This document shows, in pieces, positions 6,946 to 16,143 of a stretch of DNA of 64,000 nucleotides. This DNA is from an uncultured Phycisphaerales bacterium (GTDB lineage Bacteria > Planctomycetota > Phycisphaerae > Tepidisphaerales > Tepidisphaeraceae). A program made the position numbers and the translations under genes. The stretch spans positions 1 to 64,000 of the forward strand of contig CAIQIQ010000048.1 of the NCBI GenBank assembly GCA_903871935.1, in the 5' to 3' direction. The notes beneath the pieces are model-generated. The model was not told where the DNA came from and ran no database searches. It was given only the letters and a program-made list of their open reading frames with translations. Position 1 is the stretch's first letter; each line of letters starts with the position of its first letter.

Positions 6946-7479
6946 ATGTCATTACGTGATAAGATGAACGAGAACCCGGCAATTCCCGCCGTTGGCGTGA
7001 TCATTATTCTGGCGGTATGTGGCTACTTTCTATGGGGCCTGATCACGTCAGGCCCAACCGGGCAGGTGAAGGGTGACTTCTACTATTCGATTGATGATGG
7101 CAAGACCGTCTTCGAGGATAGCCGTCCGCCCGGTCAGCCTTTCCAGAAGGACGGCAAGGACGCTGCCATGGCGCTCATGTTCACATGCGATAACGACAAG
7201 ACGCGTTTCTGCGGCTATCTCCTTAAGAAAGCGCCGCCGCCTGCGCGGGCAGGGGCGAAGAATGCAGCGGCGCCCGCGAACGCAGCCCCCGAGGCAGGGA
7301 TGTTGATCACCTATATCAAGAAGCCCGGTGACACGGAATGGATTCCCGACACCAGCTATGGCAAGTTTGCTGGAATTCAGAATGGCGTAAAATGTCCGTC
7401 AGGCGCCGGTGAACCGGTACCGGTAACACCCGCTGGCATGAATACGTTGAACACTGCCAAACAGGGGAATAAGAAGTAG
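6946..7479 (+). CDS. Single-pass membrane protein of unknown function
   Basis: A 177-residue protein. Short cytoplasmic start MSLRDKMNENP, one membrane helix (AVGVIIILAVCGYFLWGLI), then an extracytoplasmic domain with FYYSIDDGKTVFED, two cysteines spaced to form a pair (TCDNDKTRFCGY), an Ala/Pro-rich linker and a lysine-rich end. I do not recognise a characterised family; the YSIDDGKTVF stretch resembles envelope proteins seen in planctomycetes (recollection, not verified). Ribosome binding site AGAAGGAGA lies 5 nt upstream of the ATG. It is monocistronic: a palindromic operator candidate upstream and a strong terminator downstream. Confidence 0.7.
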   Translation: MSLRDKMNENPAIPAVGVIIILAVCGYFLWGLITSGPTGQVKGDFYYSIDDGKTVFEDSRPPGQPFQKDGKDAAMALMFTCDNDKTRFCGYLLKKAPPPARAGAKNAAAPANAAPEAGMLITYIKKPGDTEWIPDTSYGKFAGIQNGVKCPSGAGEPVPVTPAGMNTLNTAKQGNKK

Positions 7480-7527
7480 ATGTGACACGGCCCAATCGCG
7501 CCTGCGCTGTCCGCGGTTGATCAATAG

Positions 7528-7560
7528 AACAGCCCTGGCGATAGAGCCAGGGCTGTTTTC
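7528..7560 (+). terminator. Rho-independent terminator
   Basis: Arms AACAGCCCTGG and CCAGGGCTGTT (11 bp perfect, 8-nt loop, 7528-7557) run into TTTTC. It lies 49 bp past the membrane-protein stop. On the minus strand it could also stop the beta-helix gene that ends at 7733. Confidence 0.8.
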
Positions 7561-7732
7561 GTTGGCACATCTCAGGGCTAGGGAAGGGGGGCAGGAAAAG
7601 GTGAAAGGTGACATTCCACATTGGTCCAGATCGCTGCCCCATGTGCGATCGGCCACCCCGGCGGGCATCGGTGTTGGGCCGCACGCGTCTCATGATGGTA
7701 TCGCCGTTCTCTCGCTGGTTCGCTAGCTCTCT

Positions 7733-10700
7733 TTACCACAGGTTCCATGATCGACGCCTCAGCAGCAGGCTCACTTGCGAGAACACCGGGCCAAAGCTCG
7801 GCAGCACCGGCGGATCCACCGGCAATGAAGAGATGCTGGACCTGGTTTTGACGTAAGCGATATCGGCAACATTGACCAGGTCATTCGCATCGAAATCCGA
7901 CCGATAGCTGCTTGTCGTCTCCGGCAGGCTGCTGCGACTCTTGGTCTGATTGATATCCGCCACATTCACCTTCCCCAGACTCCCACCGGTGGAATCCCCC
8001 GGCAGAACATCGAAGCGGAAGGCAAAATCGCCCCCGGCCACCCCATCGCCGGAGGGGAAGGTGCTGGTAGCGCCCACCTGGCCAAAGCTGGTGGGATTGC
8101 TCCATTCACCATCCAACGCATTGCCGGCCGTGTCTGTCACCGGTGTCGCTCCACTTCCCGGCAGGGCAATATAGAGTTTATCCGCACCGATCACCGCCGA
8201 GAGCGACCAAGTGGCCACATGATCCGTTGCGTCATAGCTAAAGCCCGACACACTGTAGCTGCCCACCGACCCCACGATGGCAAACTGCGCTTGGGCCACC
8301 GAGACATCCTCACTGAAGGCAATCGAGATCTGATCGAGATTCCGCCAAGGTAACGTTTGCAGTTGCGTGTCGCCCGATCCCACCGGAATGGCAAAGCCAT
8401 AGGTGGAACTCGAACCACTCACATTGGCCTGCAGGAAGGAAAGGAAGTCCGTACTCCAGCTCGAGCCCCTGACATATACCGCTGTCACAGTTGGGGCCTG
8501 ATCCAGCTCATAGGCACCCATATCCACGGTGCCGTTTGTGATGCGCGGACCACCCGTTATGTCAATCGTGACACCGGCCGGAATCCAGGCGTTATCTCCC
8601 GCATTCACCGCCGGTGATGTCGCCTGCAGATGCAGATCCCACGTTGTCCAGTCGATTCCAGCCATATTTACAAACTGAGGATCAATGGGACTGGCGCTTG
8701 TCCCAACGACATTACCGTTGCTTCCATTGACCAGAGAGTGCTGTCCGCTGCCGTCTCCTATCAGGTTATTGAAGCCGGAAAGCCGGCCGGTGTACCAATA
8801 CACATCCGGACCACTGTTGCGCGCAGAATTGCGGCCCACAATCGTATTTCGCAGCGTGCATGTACCATAATGTAAATCCACCCCGCCACCGCTATACGCC
8901 GTGTTCCCACTGATCGTCACATTCGTCAAGGTTGATGTGCCATAGAACTGATACACCCCGCCACCGTTGCCGCGGGCCGCATTCCCGCTGATCGTCACGT
9001 TCATTAGCGTCGCGGTGCCATCGGACAGATACACGCCGCCACCGCTGGAGGACGCCGTGTTCCCGCCGATCGTCACGTTCGTCGTGGTCAACGTACCACA
9101 GGACTGATACACCCCGCCACCGTAGTATCCAGTATTCCCGCTAATCGTCACATTCGTCAGGATCGGCGTGCCGAGGAATAGATACGCGCCACCACCGTAT
9201 AACGATGCCGTGTTTCCGCTGATCACCACCCAGTTCAAAGCAAGACGCGCACCGGCCGCATAGATCCCGCCACCGTTCTGCGCATTGCCTCCCATAATCG
9301 TCATCCCGCTGATGCTCACATCATATACCCCAGGGATATCCACAACTCTGCTCGTGCCTTCCCCGTCTAAGGCCAACTGGCTGGCACCCGGACCAGTGAT
9401 ACTCACGCGACTGGTGATCTGATAGGCCTGGCCGTTGGTGTGGATGCTTCCGCTCAGACCCGGCGCAAAGGTAATCGCATCGGCCGAGGCGTATGATCCG
9501 GCCGGTGCATCGCCCACAGCCTTGTTACTGTTGGCTGCGGCAAGAGCTTCACGTAGCGTGATCACTCCATCAGCCGCGACGTTGTCCGCTAGACTGTTCA
9601 CAACGTATGTGGTACCTGGCGCGCCCAGCAAAACCGTCTCCGCCGCCCCAATGTTCACCCGCGCCCCTTGTATTCGCGCTGCCCCATAGAAATCGGTGCT
9701 GATTCCTGCAGGGATCAGGCTGTCATCCCCCGCATCGATCGCCGGACTGCCCGCCACGGGAGAAAAGGCGATCCCAAAGTCGCTTCCTTCCGCCAGTTTC
9801 GGATCAACCGGGCTGGCGCCGGTTCCCACGAGATTGCCGTTCACCCCATTGACCAGCGACGTCTGCCCGCTGCCGTCGCCGATCAGGTTGTTCGAGCCGG
9901 AAAGCGTGCTGCCTGTGATCTCATATATGTCCGGGCCGGCGTCTGCGGCGTTCTGGGCCACAATCGTGTTTTGCAGCGTGAGTATGCCCGACACAAGAAC
10001 CCCGCCGCCCGACCATGCCATGTTCCCCGTGATCGTCACGTTGGTCCATGTCGATGCTCTGCCGGACCCACACACCCCGCCACCGCCTCCCGCCGTGTTC
10101 CCGCTGACCGTCACGTTCGTCAGGGCCGATGTGCCGTCCAGCAGATACGCCCCGCCACCATTGTCGGATGCCGTGTTCCCGCTGATCGCCACGTTCGTCA
10201 GAGCCAACGTGCCACCGGACTGATACACCCCGCCACCGTATAACGATGATGCGGTATTCCCGCTGATCGTCGCGTTCGTCAGGGCCAGTGCACCAGACGA
10301 CTGGTACACCCCGCCGCCGTAAGACCCCATGTTCCCGCTGATCGTCCCATTCGTCACGTCCCATGTGCCCTGGGACAGGTACACTCCGCCACCACGCGCC
10401 GATGACGATGCGTTCCCATTGATCGTCACGTTCGTCAGCGTCGACGTGCCATAGTACTGATACACCCCGCCACCATTTAGCGATGTTGTGTTCCCACTGA
10501 TCGTCACGTTCGTCAGTGTCGATGTGCCATAGTACTGACGCATCCCGCCACCTTCTGTCGCCCTATTCCCACTGATCGTTACGTTCGTCAGGGTCAGCAT
10601 GCCATAGTACTGATACAATCCGCCACCGCCTGACGATGTCGTGTTCCCGCTAATCGTCACCATTGTCAGGGTAGACGTGCCATAGGCCTCATATACCCCG

Positions 10701-11299
10701 CCCCCGGAATACCCCGTGTTCCCGCTGATCGTCACGTTCCTTAGAGCCAATGTGCCATAGGACTGATACAACCCGCCACCGTTACCGGACGTTGTGTAGC
10801 CCCCTGTCAGCGTCAAACCACCGAAATTCGCAGTCGTGGTGCTGAACGCGCTGCCAACCGCGATGACGCGGCTCTGGTTTGCCGCATCGATGGTCAGGGG
10901 CTTTGAACCGAATCCCACAATGCTGATGGCGCCTTCGGTAGAAGGAATGTCGATGCTTATAGCATCAGCACTGCTGGCATAGATAATGCTGTTCTGCGTA
11001 TCTGTCGTCCGCAACACCACCAGATCCGGCAGCGCGGTACTCCCGGCCGTCGTGATCGCATTCTTCAGATTCGCCACGCTCAGTAGATCCGGCGCAATCT
11101 CGATGATGCTGATGGAAGCCATATCCGCCGGCAACCCGAACTCCGGATAGCTGCCGCGGATCGTGTCATACTCCCCGGCCGTCACCGCCAGCAGCACCCG
11201 CCCCTCCAGCGCCTCCACACACGCCTTCCCAATGCTCTTCCCCTGAGCACTCCGACGCGAAGATCCCATTCCACCCGCCACCCGATGCCGCTTCGCCAT
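7733..11299 (-). CDS. Giant parallel beta-helix surface protein with LEPR-like start and dockerin-like end
   Basis: A 1188-residue protein. Start ATG 11299 was chosen because AAGAGG lies 6 nt upstream (a GTG six codons earlier is in frame). The N-terminus has basic residues and VEALEGRVLLAV, a variant of the LEPR motif typical of planctomycete exported proteins. Two long blocks repeat NVTISGNT, GGGVYxxxGT and TLT about every 24-27 residues, forming a right-handed beta-helix. Spacers contain NTIVxxNxA, GxDxY and SGxNNLIGDGSGQTSLV, and inter-block YVVNSLADNVAADGVITLRE resembles polymorphic outer membrane/choice-of-anchor proteins. The C-terminus has a bacterial Ig-like segment and two dockerin-like repeats (GKVNVADINQTKSR; NDLVNVADIAYVKTR). 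Probably a cell-surface adhesin or scaffold. Ligand unknown. Confidence 0.8.
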   Translation of the reverse strand: MAKRHRVAGGMGSSRRSAQGKSIGKACVEALEGRVLLAVTAGEYDTIRGSYPEFGLPADMASISIIEIAPDLLSVANLKNAITTAGSTALPDLVVLRTTDTQNSIIYASSADAISIDIPSTEGAISIVGFGSKPLTIDAANQSRVIAVGSAFSTTTANFGGLTLTGGYTTSGNGGGLYQSYGTLALRNVTISGNTGYSGGGVYEAYGTSTLTMVTISGNTTSSGGGGLYQYYGMLTLTNVTISGNRATEGGGMRQYYGTSTLTNVTISGNTTSLNGGGVYQYYGTSTLTNVTINGNASSSARGGGVYLSQGTWDVTNGTISGNMGSYGGGVYQSSGALALTNATISGNTASSLYGGGVYQSGGTLALTNVAISGNTASDNGGGAYLLDGTSALTNVTVSGNTAGGGGGVCGSGRASTWTNVTITGNMAWSGGGVLVSGILTLQNTIVAQNAADAGPDIYEITGSTLSGSNNLIGDGSGQTSLVNGVNGNLVGTGASPVDPKLAEGSDFGIAFSPVAGSPAIDAGDDSLIPAGISTDFYGAARIQGARVNIGAAETVLLGAPGTTYVVNSLADNVAADGVITLREALAAANSNKAVGDAPAGSYASADAITFAPGLSGSIHTNGQAYQITSRVSITGPGASQLALDGEGTSRVVDIPGVYDVSISGMTIMGGNAQNGGGIYAAGARLALNWVVISGNTASLYGGGAYLFLGTPILTNVTISGNTGYYGGGVYQSCGTLTTTNVTIGGNTASSSGGGVYLSDGTATLMNVTISGNAARGNGGGVYQFYGTSTLTNVTISGNTAYSGGGVDLHYGTCTLRNTIVGRNSARNSGPDVYWYTGRLSGFNNLIGDGSGQHSLVNGSNGNVVGTSASPIDPQFVNMAGIDWTTWDLHLQATSPAVNAGDNAWIPAGVTIDITGGPRITNGTVDMGAYELDQAPTVTAVYVRGSSWSTDFLSFLQANVSGSSSTYGFAIPVGSGDTQLQTLPWRNLDQISIAFSEDVSVAQAQFAIVGSVGSYSVSGFSYDATDHVATWSLSAVIGADKLYIALPGSGATPVTDTAGNALDGEWSNPTSFGQVGATSTFPSGDGVAGGDFAFRFDVLPGDSTGGSLGKVNVADINQTKSRSSLPETTSSYRSDFDANDLVNVADIAYVKTRSSISSLPVDPPVLPSFGPVFSQVSLLLRRRSWNLW
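8870..9235 (-). repeat. Coding repeats, second beta-helix block
   Basis: About five units of roughly 72-78 bp, each encoding a variant of NVTISGNTA, GGGVY and GTxTL. On the plus strand the shared words are CTGATCGTCACGTTCGT and TACACCCCGCCACCG. They lie inside the beta-helix gene. Confidence 0.75.
9960..10800 (-). repeat. Coding repeats, first beta-helix block
   Basis: About eleven units of 72-81 bp with the same words as the 8.9-9.2 kb block (CTGATCGTCACGTTCGT, TGATACACCCCGCCACC). High DNA identity between neighbouring units suggests recent expansion by slippage or unequal exchange. Unit number may vary between strains. Confidence 0.8.
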
Positions 11300-12375
11300 A
11301 CCCGACCTCTTTCCCACAACCGAGAGACATTAAGCATGCCCGGAGCCCACATAGCCCAGGCCCCAGAATCCCAGAAAACCTTAACATTCCCAGTTACCCA
11401 GAACAAGCGCCAGGCCCAACACGTTTCTACCTTTGGTTCTTCCTCCGCATCTTGGTTTACGTCGCCCCCGACGTCTTGGAGCCGCCTTCGGCGGCGGAGG
11501 CTTGGGGGGTGCCCCATGCGCGCACAGGCGCGCACCGCGACTTACAGCAATCTTTCCATTTTCCCAGAGGCCCAACCCCAAAAACCAATGGAAAATCGCA
11601 AATCCCCCCTCGCAGTGGTGCGCTTTGTGCGCGCAAAGCGCGACACCGCCTGTATAGGTAGAGAGACCGCGGCCCTGGTCCTTCTCCGCCATTTTGCACT
11701 TGCGGCTCGACTGAGCTCGCCGAAGTCCATTTGTCATTTTGCATACCGGCGGTGGCTCTTTCTCAACCGAATACCTCCCACGACCTGCCAAACTGACAGT
11801 GGACCAAAGTGAAACAAGATGGACGTCCTTCTGCTCTCTGTCTTCTGTCTTCTGACTTCTCTCCCTATCTTGAGCACCTTCCCGATCACTGGTGATGTGG
11901 CTCACAAAGCCCCCAGGACTGCGCACACGATCTTGAGCATCTTCCCCGCGCGCCTTCTGACTCCCGACTTCTGACCTCTTGCATCCATCCTGAGCACCTT
12001 CGTTTCCGCAATCGGCTCTCCGCTCTTTGCTGGTGCCTCCGTGCCTTCGTTTCCGCTATCCGCTTTCCGCAATCCGCTTTTCTCCGGACTTATCCACAAT
12101 CACCCCGAACTTGCGCACCTCCTCGCCAAATCACGACCTAACCGATTGCCTCTTCAGCACTTACCGTATAGGGGGTACCCCCGCAAACAACCTGCGCACC
12201 TGCTACTTATCCACAAGCTTGCCTTCGCGGCTCCCACGGCGACTGCGCGACCGCCTGACTCCTGACGCCTTCTTCCACCCGAGTGGGAAAATGGGCATTT
12301 TGCGTGCTGGCGGCCGTGCATTGGGCTCAAGGGGCCTGTACAGTGTGAGGTAGACATAGGTAAGCAGGGCAAGCT
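11300..12375. other. 1.1-kb noncoding region rich in dispersed short repeats
   Basis: No gene with homology or good codon use was found. It contains pyrimidine-rich words (TCTGTCTTCTGACTTCT, CTGACTCCCGACTTCTGACC), three copies of a TGAGCAYCTTC word (near 11871, 11933 and 11991), two copies of AACYTGCGCACCT (12108-12120, 12189-12201) and the 127-bp element at 12090-12216. The promoter for the histidine kinase must lie near its right end, but none is obvious. Confidence 0.6.
12090..12216 (-). repeat. 127-bp dispersed element, copy 1, with two DnaA-box sequences
   Basis: Reverse complement aligns over its full 127 bp to 49620-49746. Each end holds the perfect DnaA-box word TTATCCACA (12090-12098 and 12207-12215; 117 bp apart), and each box is next to an AGGTGCGCARGTT motif. 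The middle shares ACCCCCT and AAGTGCTG. Confidence 0.7.
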
Positions 12376-14133
12376 ATGAATAGTGGTTCGTCGTGTATTA
12401 ATGGAAGGCAGGATCCACTCTCGATTGGCATCGCCGGATGGGCGGCGATGCTCGGGTGGGGCTGGGTCGTTCTGACCAGCGTTCTCCCCTTAACAGGCTC
12501 AGCCGCCGGTGCAACCGACGCCCGATACATGCGCTTGGCGGGCGTCCTGGTTGTCACCGCGGCCATGCTGCTGCTGTATGTGCTGCGGGTGCGGGAACGA
12601 AGACAGCTGCAGGTTGCCACGCAGCATGCCCGCGAGAATGAAGCACAGTTCGAGGCCGTGGTGAATACCTCTCCCGTCGGCATTGTCCTGACGGATGAGC
12701 AGGGGCATATGCTGCATGCCAACGACGCCTTTCTGGCCATGGTCGGATACAGCCGGGCGGACACGGCAAGCCGGCACCTGAGTTGGTCGGGGCTGACGCT
12801 GCCGGAGCAGATCGCTCAGGAGCGTGAGGCGATCCAGGAATTGCTGCAGTGCGGGAATACCCGAATTCTTGAAGAACATTGCATCCACAAAAACGGCCGG
12901 CGGGTCCCGGTGCTGGTGGCGGGACATGTGCTTCCCGGCGAGCCAAAGCGCATCGTGAAGTATGTCCTGGACATCTCCGATCGCAAGCAGATGGAGCAGG
13001 AGCTGAAGCGTTCCCGCGATGCGGCCGAGCAGGCAAGCCGGGCCAAGGACCGCTTCATCGCGCAGCTCAGCCATGAGTTGCGGACGCCCCTGACGCCGGC
13101 GATGGCGCTGATCTCGGCAATTGAGAATGCCCCGGAACTGCCCGAAGCAATCCGCGGCGATCTGCGGCTGGCGCGGCAAGACTTGGAGCTGGAGGCACGA
13201 CTGATCGATGATCTCTTGTGCCTGACCCAAGTGACGCGAGGCGTGTTGGAGGTTCGCCCGGTGACTTCGGACCTGCATGAGATCCTCCAGCATTCGATAC
13301 AGGTCTCCAGCGAAGTGCTGCGGACCCGCCATGTGCAGCTTGACCTGCAGCTTCTGGCCACTCGGCATCATGTCAACGCCGATCCCATCAGGCTGCAACA
13401 GGCATTCTGGAACATCATCCATAACGCAGCGCGGCACATGCCCGGCGGCGGAACGCTGACGATTCGCACCGATAATCCCACGGGCAAGGGAATCCAGGTG
13501 GCCTTCAAGGATGATGGCGAGGGGATTCCGGTCGAGTATCTGGGCAAAGTGTTCGAGGCGTTCGAGCAGGCACCCAGCGGCCAGCACTCCAGCACGCGGG
13601 GCCTGGGTCTGGGGCTGGCGATCTGCAGATCGATCGTCGAAGCTCATCACGGGACCGTGTCAGCGCACAGCGAGGGTGTGGGGAAAGGGACGACATTCAC
13701 GATTGCGATGGAAACGGTGCAAGCCCCAAAGGCTGCACCAACGCTCAGAGCGCCGGTGGATACATCAGTGAAGGCGAACTACCGCATCCTGCTCGTGGAG
13801 GACCACCGGCCAACGCTGCAGATCCTCAGCACGCTGCTGCGGCGGATGGGCCATGAGGTGACGACGGCCGATTCGGTGGCGGCCGCGATCGCAGCGGCGG
13901 ATCGCGATGAAGTGGATCTGCTGGTGAGCGATATCGGGCTGCCCGATGGCTATGGACACCAGGTGATGCGGCACCTGTCCGACCGGCCGGGCGTGAAGGG
14001 GATAGCCATCTCGGGGTTTGGGATGGAGGCCGACCTGAAGGCCAGCCAGGAGGCAGGATTCAGCCAGCATCTGACCAAGCCGATCCAGGTGGTGGCTCTA
14101 CGCGAGTCGATTGAAAAAGTGATGGCGAATTAG
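12376..14133 (+). CDS. Hybrid sensor histidine kinase with PAS and receiver domains
   Basis: A 585-residue signalling protein. N-terminal two hydrophobic segments (about residues 17-40 and 52-72), a PAS domain (ENEAQFEAVVNTSPVGIVLT through the DISDRKQMEQEL end), a HisKA domain with LSHELRTPLTP, phosphoacceptor His at residue 233, an HATPase_c domain (N box NIIHNAARHM, G1 DDGEGIP, G2 GLGLGLAICRS), and a C-terminal receiver with phosphoacceptor Asp at residue 519 in SDIGLPDGYG and a TKP block near the end. It senses an unknown signal and relays phosphate to its own receiver. No dedicated response regulator or output gene lies beside it. It is convergent with the efflux adaptor gene. Confidence 0.9.
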   Translation: MNSGSSCINGRQDPLSIGIAGWAAMLGWGWVVLTSVLPLTGSAAGATDARYMRLAGVLVVTAAMLLLYVLRVRERRQLQVATQHARENEAQFEAVVNTSPVGIVLTDEQGHMLHANDAFLAMVGYSRADTASRHLSWSGLTLPEQIAQEREAIQELLQCGNTRILEEHCIHKNGRRVPVLVAGHVLPGEPKRIVKYVLDISDRKQMEQELKRSRDAAEQASRAKDRFIAQLSHELRTPLTPAMALISAIENAPELPEAIRGDLRLARQDLELEARLIDDLLCLTQVTRGVLEVRPVTSDLHEILQHSIQVSSEVLRTRHVQLDLQLLATRHHVNADPIRLQQAFWNIIHNAARHMPGGGTLTIRTDNPTGKGIQVAFKDDGEGIPVEYLGKVFEAFEQAPSGQHSSTRGLGLGLAICRSIVEAHHGTVSAHSEGVGKGTTFTIAMETVQAPKAAPTLRAPVDTSVKANYRILLVEDHRPTLQILSTLLRRMGHEVTTADSVAAAIAAADRDEVDLLVSDIGLPDGYGHQVMRHLSDRPGVKGIAISGFGMEADLKASQEAGFSQHLTKPIQVVALRESIEKVMAN

Positions 14134-14178
14134 GTGACGCAGCTTGGCGAAAACGCATGGGCATGTGGCCGATGACGG

Positions 14179-15447
14179 TCATTTCACCGTCGGTTGCGTG
14201 CTGGCTTTGACCGTCACCAGCGTGCCGTTGGCAAGCCGGCTGGCCCCCGACACGACTACATCCTGGGGTTTGTCCAGACCGCTAACAACCTCAACGTAGC
14301 TGCCATCGCGAACGCCAGTGGCGAGTTGATGCTCAACGGCCTTGCCATCGGCAACCGTGAATGCCTTGCGGACGCCGGCGAATGAGATGATGGCTTCCTG
14401 AGGGATAAACACGATATTCTGATCGGTGCGCGTGGCGATGGAGCCGCGGGCGAATGCCCCGGGACGCAGAAGACCCTTGGGATTCGGGACGACGATCTCG
14501 ACCTGGAAGCATCGGCTCTCGCGGTCGACCTGCGGGTTGATGCGCTTGACGATGCCCTGGAAGGCTTCCGGATAAGCCTCGACATGCACCGTGGTGGATT
14601 GCTCAAGCTTCACCTCCGCGAGGTAGCGTTCAGGCACGGCAGCGCGGTATCGGATCGGATCGTCGGCAACCACCTGGAACAGCGATGTGCCCTCTTTCAC
14701 GTATTCGCCGACGGAGACCTGACGGGCAGAGACGCCGTATCGATGCGCTGGCCCATCACCAGTCGGCTGCGGGGCACGGACGGTGGCATCGGCCAGGCGG
14801 CGTTCGGCGATCGCCAGATCAGCCTGGCGGCTGCGAATCTCGGCGAGGATCGACTTGGCGTTCAGCACGGCAACATCCCAGGCAGCGCGGGCTACCTGCG
14901 CAGCGGTCTTGGCATCGGCGTAATCCTGTTCGCTGATCAGCGGGGGCTGCTGCTTAAAGAGGCGTTCGGAGCGGGAAAAGCGGCCCTCGGCGTTCTCCGC
15001 CGTCAGCCGCGCCTGAACCACTGTGGGAACTGTATTCGGATCAAACTTGTCGCCAGGCAGATCGGACAGGCCCAGCTTTGCCAGGGCCTGCTGCAGCGCC
15101 GTCAGGGTGGCCTGACGCGCCAGTTCGTAATCCATCGGATCGACCTGGGCCAGCGCGGCCCCGGCGTCGACACGATCACCGACGTCGGCGAAGAGTTTGA
15201 TCATCCTGCCGGCCACCTTCGCTGAAAGCTGCGCTTCCTCATCGCCATAGAGCGTGCCGACCACGTCGATGGTGCGCTGCACGCTTTGCAGATGCGACGG
15301 CGCCAGAGAAATGGCAACCGCCTCGGGCGCTTTGTTCTGAGCCGACCCGTCGCTCTTCTTGCCACAGCCCAGCGGCAGGGCAATAGCCGCCAACAACGCG
15401 CAGGCAACGACGGGCTTCACGGCAAAGCGCCAAAGACGATAAACCAT
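14179..15447 (-). CDS. RND efflux periplasmic adaptor (HlyD/MFP family)
   Basis: A 422-residue membrane-fusion protein that would link an inner-membrane pump to an outer-membrane channel. It has an N-terminal signal with a cysteine at LPLGCGKK (imperfect lipobox, probable lipoprotein), a biotinyl-lipoyl-like block (GEEAQLSAKVAGRMIKLFA with VGDRVDAGAALAQVDP), a long alpha-hairpin, and beta-barrel strands ending in ATRTDQNIVFIPQEAI and a VVSGLDKPQDVVVSGA membrane-proximal domain. Start ATG 15447 is chosen for the signal peptide. It is divergent from tetR, with 102 bp between them, so both are probably controlled by that repressor. Its partners (TolC-like and RND genes) are on the opposite strand. 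Confidence 0.85.
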   Translation of the reverse strand: MVYRLWRFAVKPVVACALLAAIALPLGCGKKSDGSAQNKAPEAVAISLAPSHLQSVQRTIDVVGTLYGDEEAQLSAKVAGRMIKLFADVGDRVDAGAALAQVDPMDYELARQATLTALQQALAKLGLSDLPGDKFDPNTVPTVVQARLTAENAEGRFSRSERLFKQQPPLISEQDYADAKTAAQVARAAWDVAVLNAKSILAEIRSRQADLAIAERRLADATVRAPQPTGDGPAHRYGVSARQVSVGEYVKEGTSLFQVVADDPIRYRAAVPERYLAEVKLEQSTTVHVEAYPEAFQGIVKRINPQVDRESRCFQVEIVVPNPKGLLRPGAFARGSIATRTDQNIVFIPQEAIISFAGVRKAFTVADGKAVEHQLATGVRDGSYVEVVSGLDKPQDVVVSGASRLANGTLVTVKASTQPTVK

Positions 15448-15496
15448 AGGTTTCACCACCGGGCTACATTTCGTTTCGCACACGGCGACAGAGCGT

Positions 15497-15524
15497 TTGA
15501 CGAACGAGGCGGTGATTCTACAAT
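15497..15524 (+). promoter_or_regulatory. Sigma-70-like promoter for the tetR efflux operon
   Basis: TTGACG (15497-15502), 16 bp spacer, TACAAT (15519-15524), located 26 bp before the tetR start in the tetR/adaptor divergent region. The surrounding CGTTTGACGAACG has short symmetry and could be part of a repressor site. Confidence 0.5.
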
Positions 15525-15549
15525 ACCGGCGAGTCAGTTTTCAAGCCCC

Positions 15550-16143
15550 ATGCAGAAACTCGATCCGAACAAGCGCAGTGAGATCCTCAAGGCGGCCGAG
15601 CGGCTTTTTGCCGCAAAGCCCTTCCATGAGGTGAAGCTCGATGAAGTGGCCGCCAAAGCGCACATCGGCAAGGGGACCATCTACATCTATTTCAAGAGCA
15701 AAGAGGATCTGTACGTTTCGCTGATACGCGACGGCATGTCCAGTCTGATCGTCCGCCTTCAGGAGCAGCTTGGCCGGAAGCGTCGGACCAGCGAGGAAGA
15801 GTTGCGGCTGATCGTCGCCGGGCTGGTGCAGTTCGCAGCAGCCCGGCCGAACATGTACCACCTCCTGCGCACGGTGCTTCCCAAGCCCTGCGAGGGACAG
15901 ATGTCGCTGCTGCGGCGGCAGCTCGTGGCTCTGATACGCGATGTGATACGCCGCGGCATTGCCCGCCGCGAGATGCAGGACCCGCAGCCGGAACTGACAG
16001 GGCAATTCATCCTCGCGTCGGTGCGCGGAGGAATGCTCTTTGGACCGGAGAAGCTGACGGCCGACGAGTTAATCGAGCACACAATGAAGATTTTCGGTTC
16101 GGCACTGAAACGGGCAGCGTGCCATAAGGAGAAGCACTCGTGA
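15550..16143 (+). CDS. TetR/AcrR family transcriptional regulator
   Basis: A 197-residue repressor. N-terminal helix-turn-helix (RSEILKAAERLFAAKPFHEV, then KLDEVAAKAHIGKGTIYIYF and KSKEDLY) is textbook TetR; the C-terminal helical domain would bind a ligand. It is the first gene of a tetR-tolC-MFS-RND unit and divergent from the adaptor, which is the usual place for a drug-responsive local repressor. Start ATG at 15550 begins MQKLDPNKRSEIL. The stop overlaps the next start by 4 bp (GTGA). Confidence 0.9.
   Translation: MQKLDPNKRSEILKAAERLFAAKPFHEVKLDEVAAKAHIGKGTIYIYFKSKEDLYVSLIRDGMSSLIVRLQEQLGRKRRTSEEELRLIVAGLVQFAAARPNMYHLLRTVLPKPCEGQMSLLRRQLVALIRDVIRRGIARREMQDPQPELTGQFILASVRGGMLFGPEKLTADELIEHTMKIFGSALKRAACHKEKHS

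Noticed and set aside
9960-10800. Regularly spaced repeats that could suggest a CRISPR array
   Set aside because: Units are 72-81 bp, in frame, degenerate, and encode beta-helix rungs; there are no short identical repeats with unique spacers and no cas genes.
11381-11926. Overlapping open frames on both strands in the 11.3-12.3 kb region
   Set aside because: They have no recognisable motifs, no ribosome binding sites, and overlap dispersed repeats.
12090-12216. Chromosomal replication origin based on DnaA boxes
   Set aside because: Only two boxes per site, no dnaA, dnaN or gyrase neighbours, and a second inverted copy 37 kb away; an element or titration site fits better.
12499-13650. A 383-codon minus-strand frame inside the hybrid histidine kinase
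   Set aside because: The plus frame has complete HisKA, HATPase and receiver motifs; the antisense has none.
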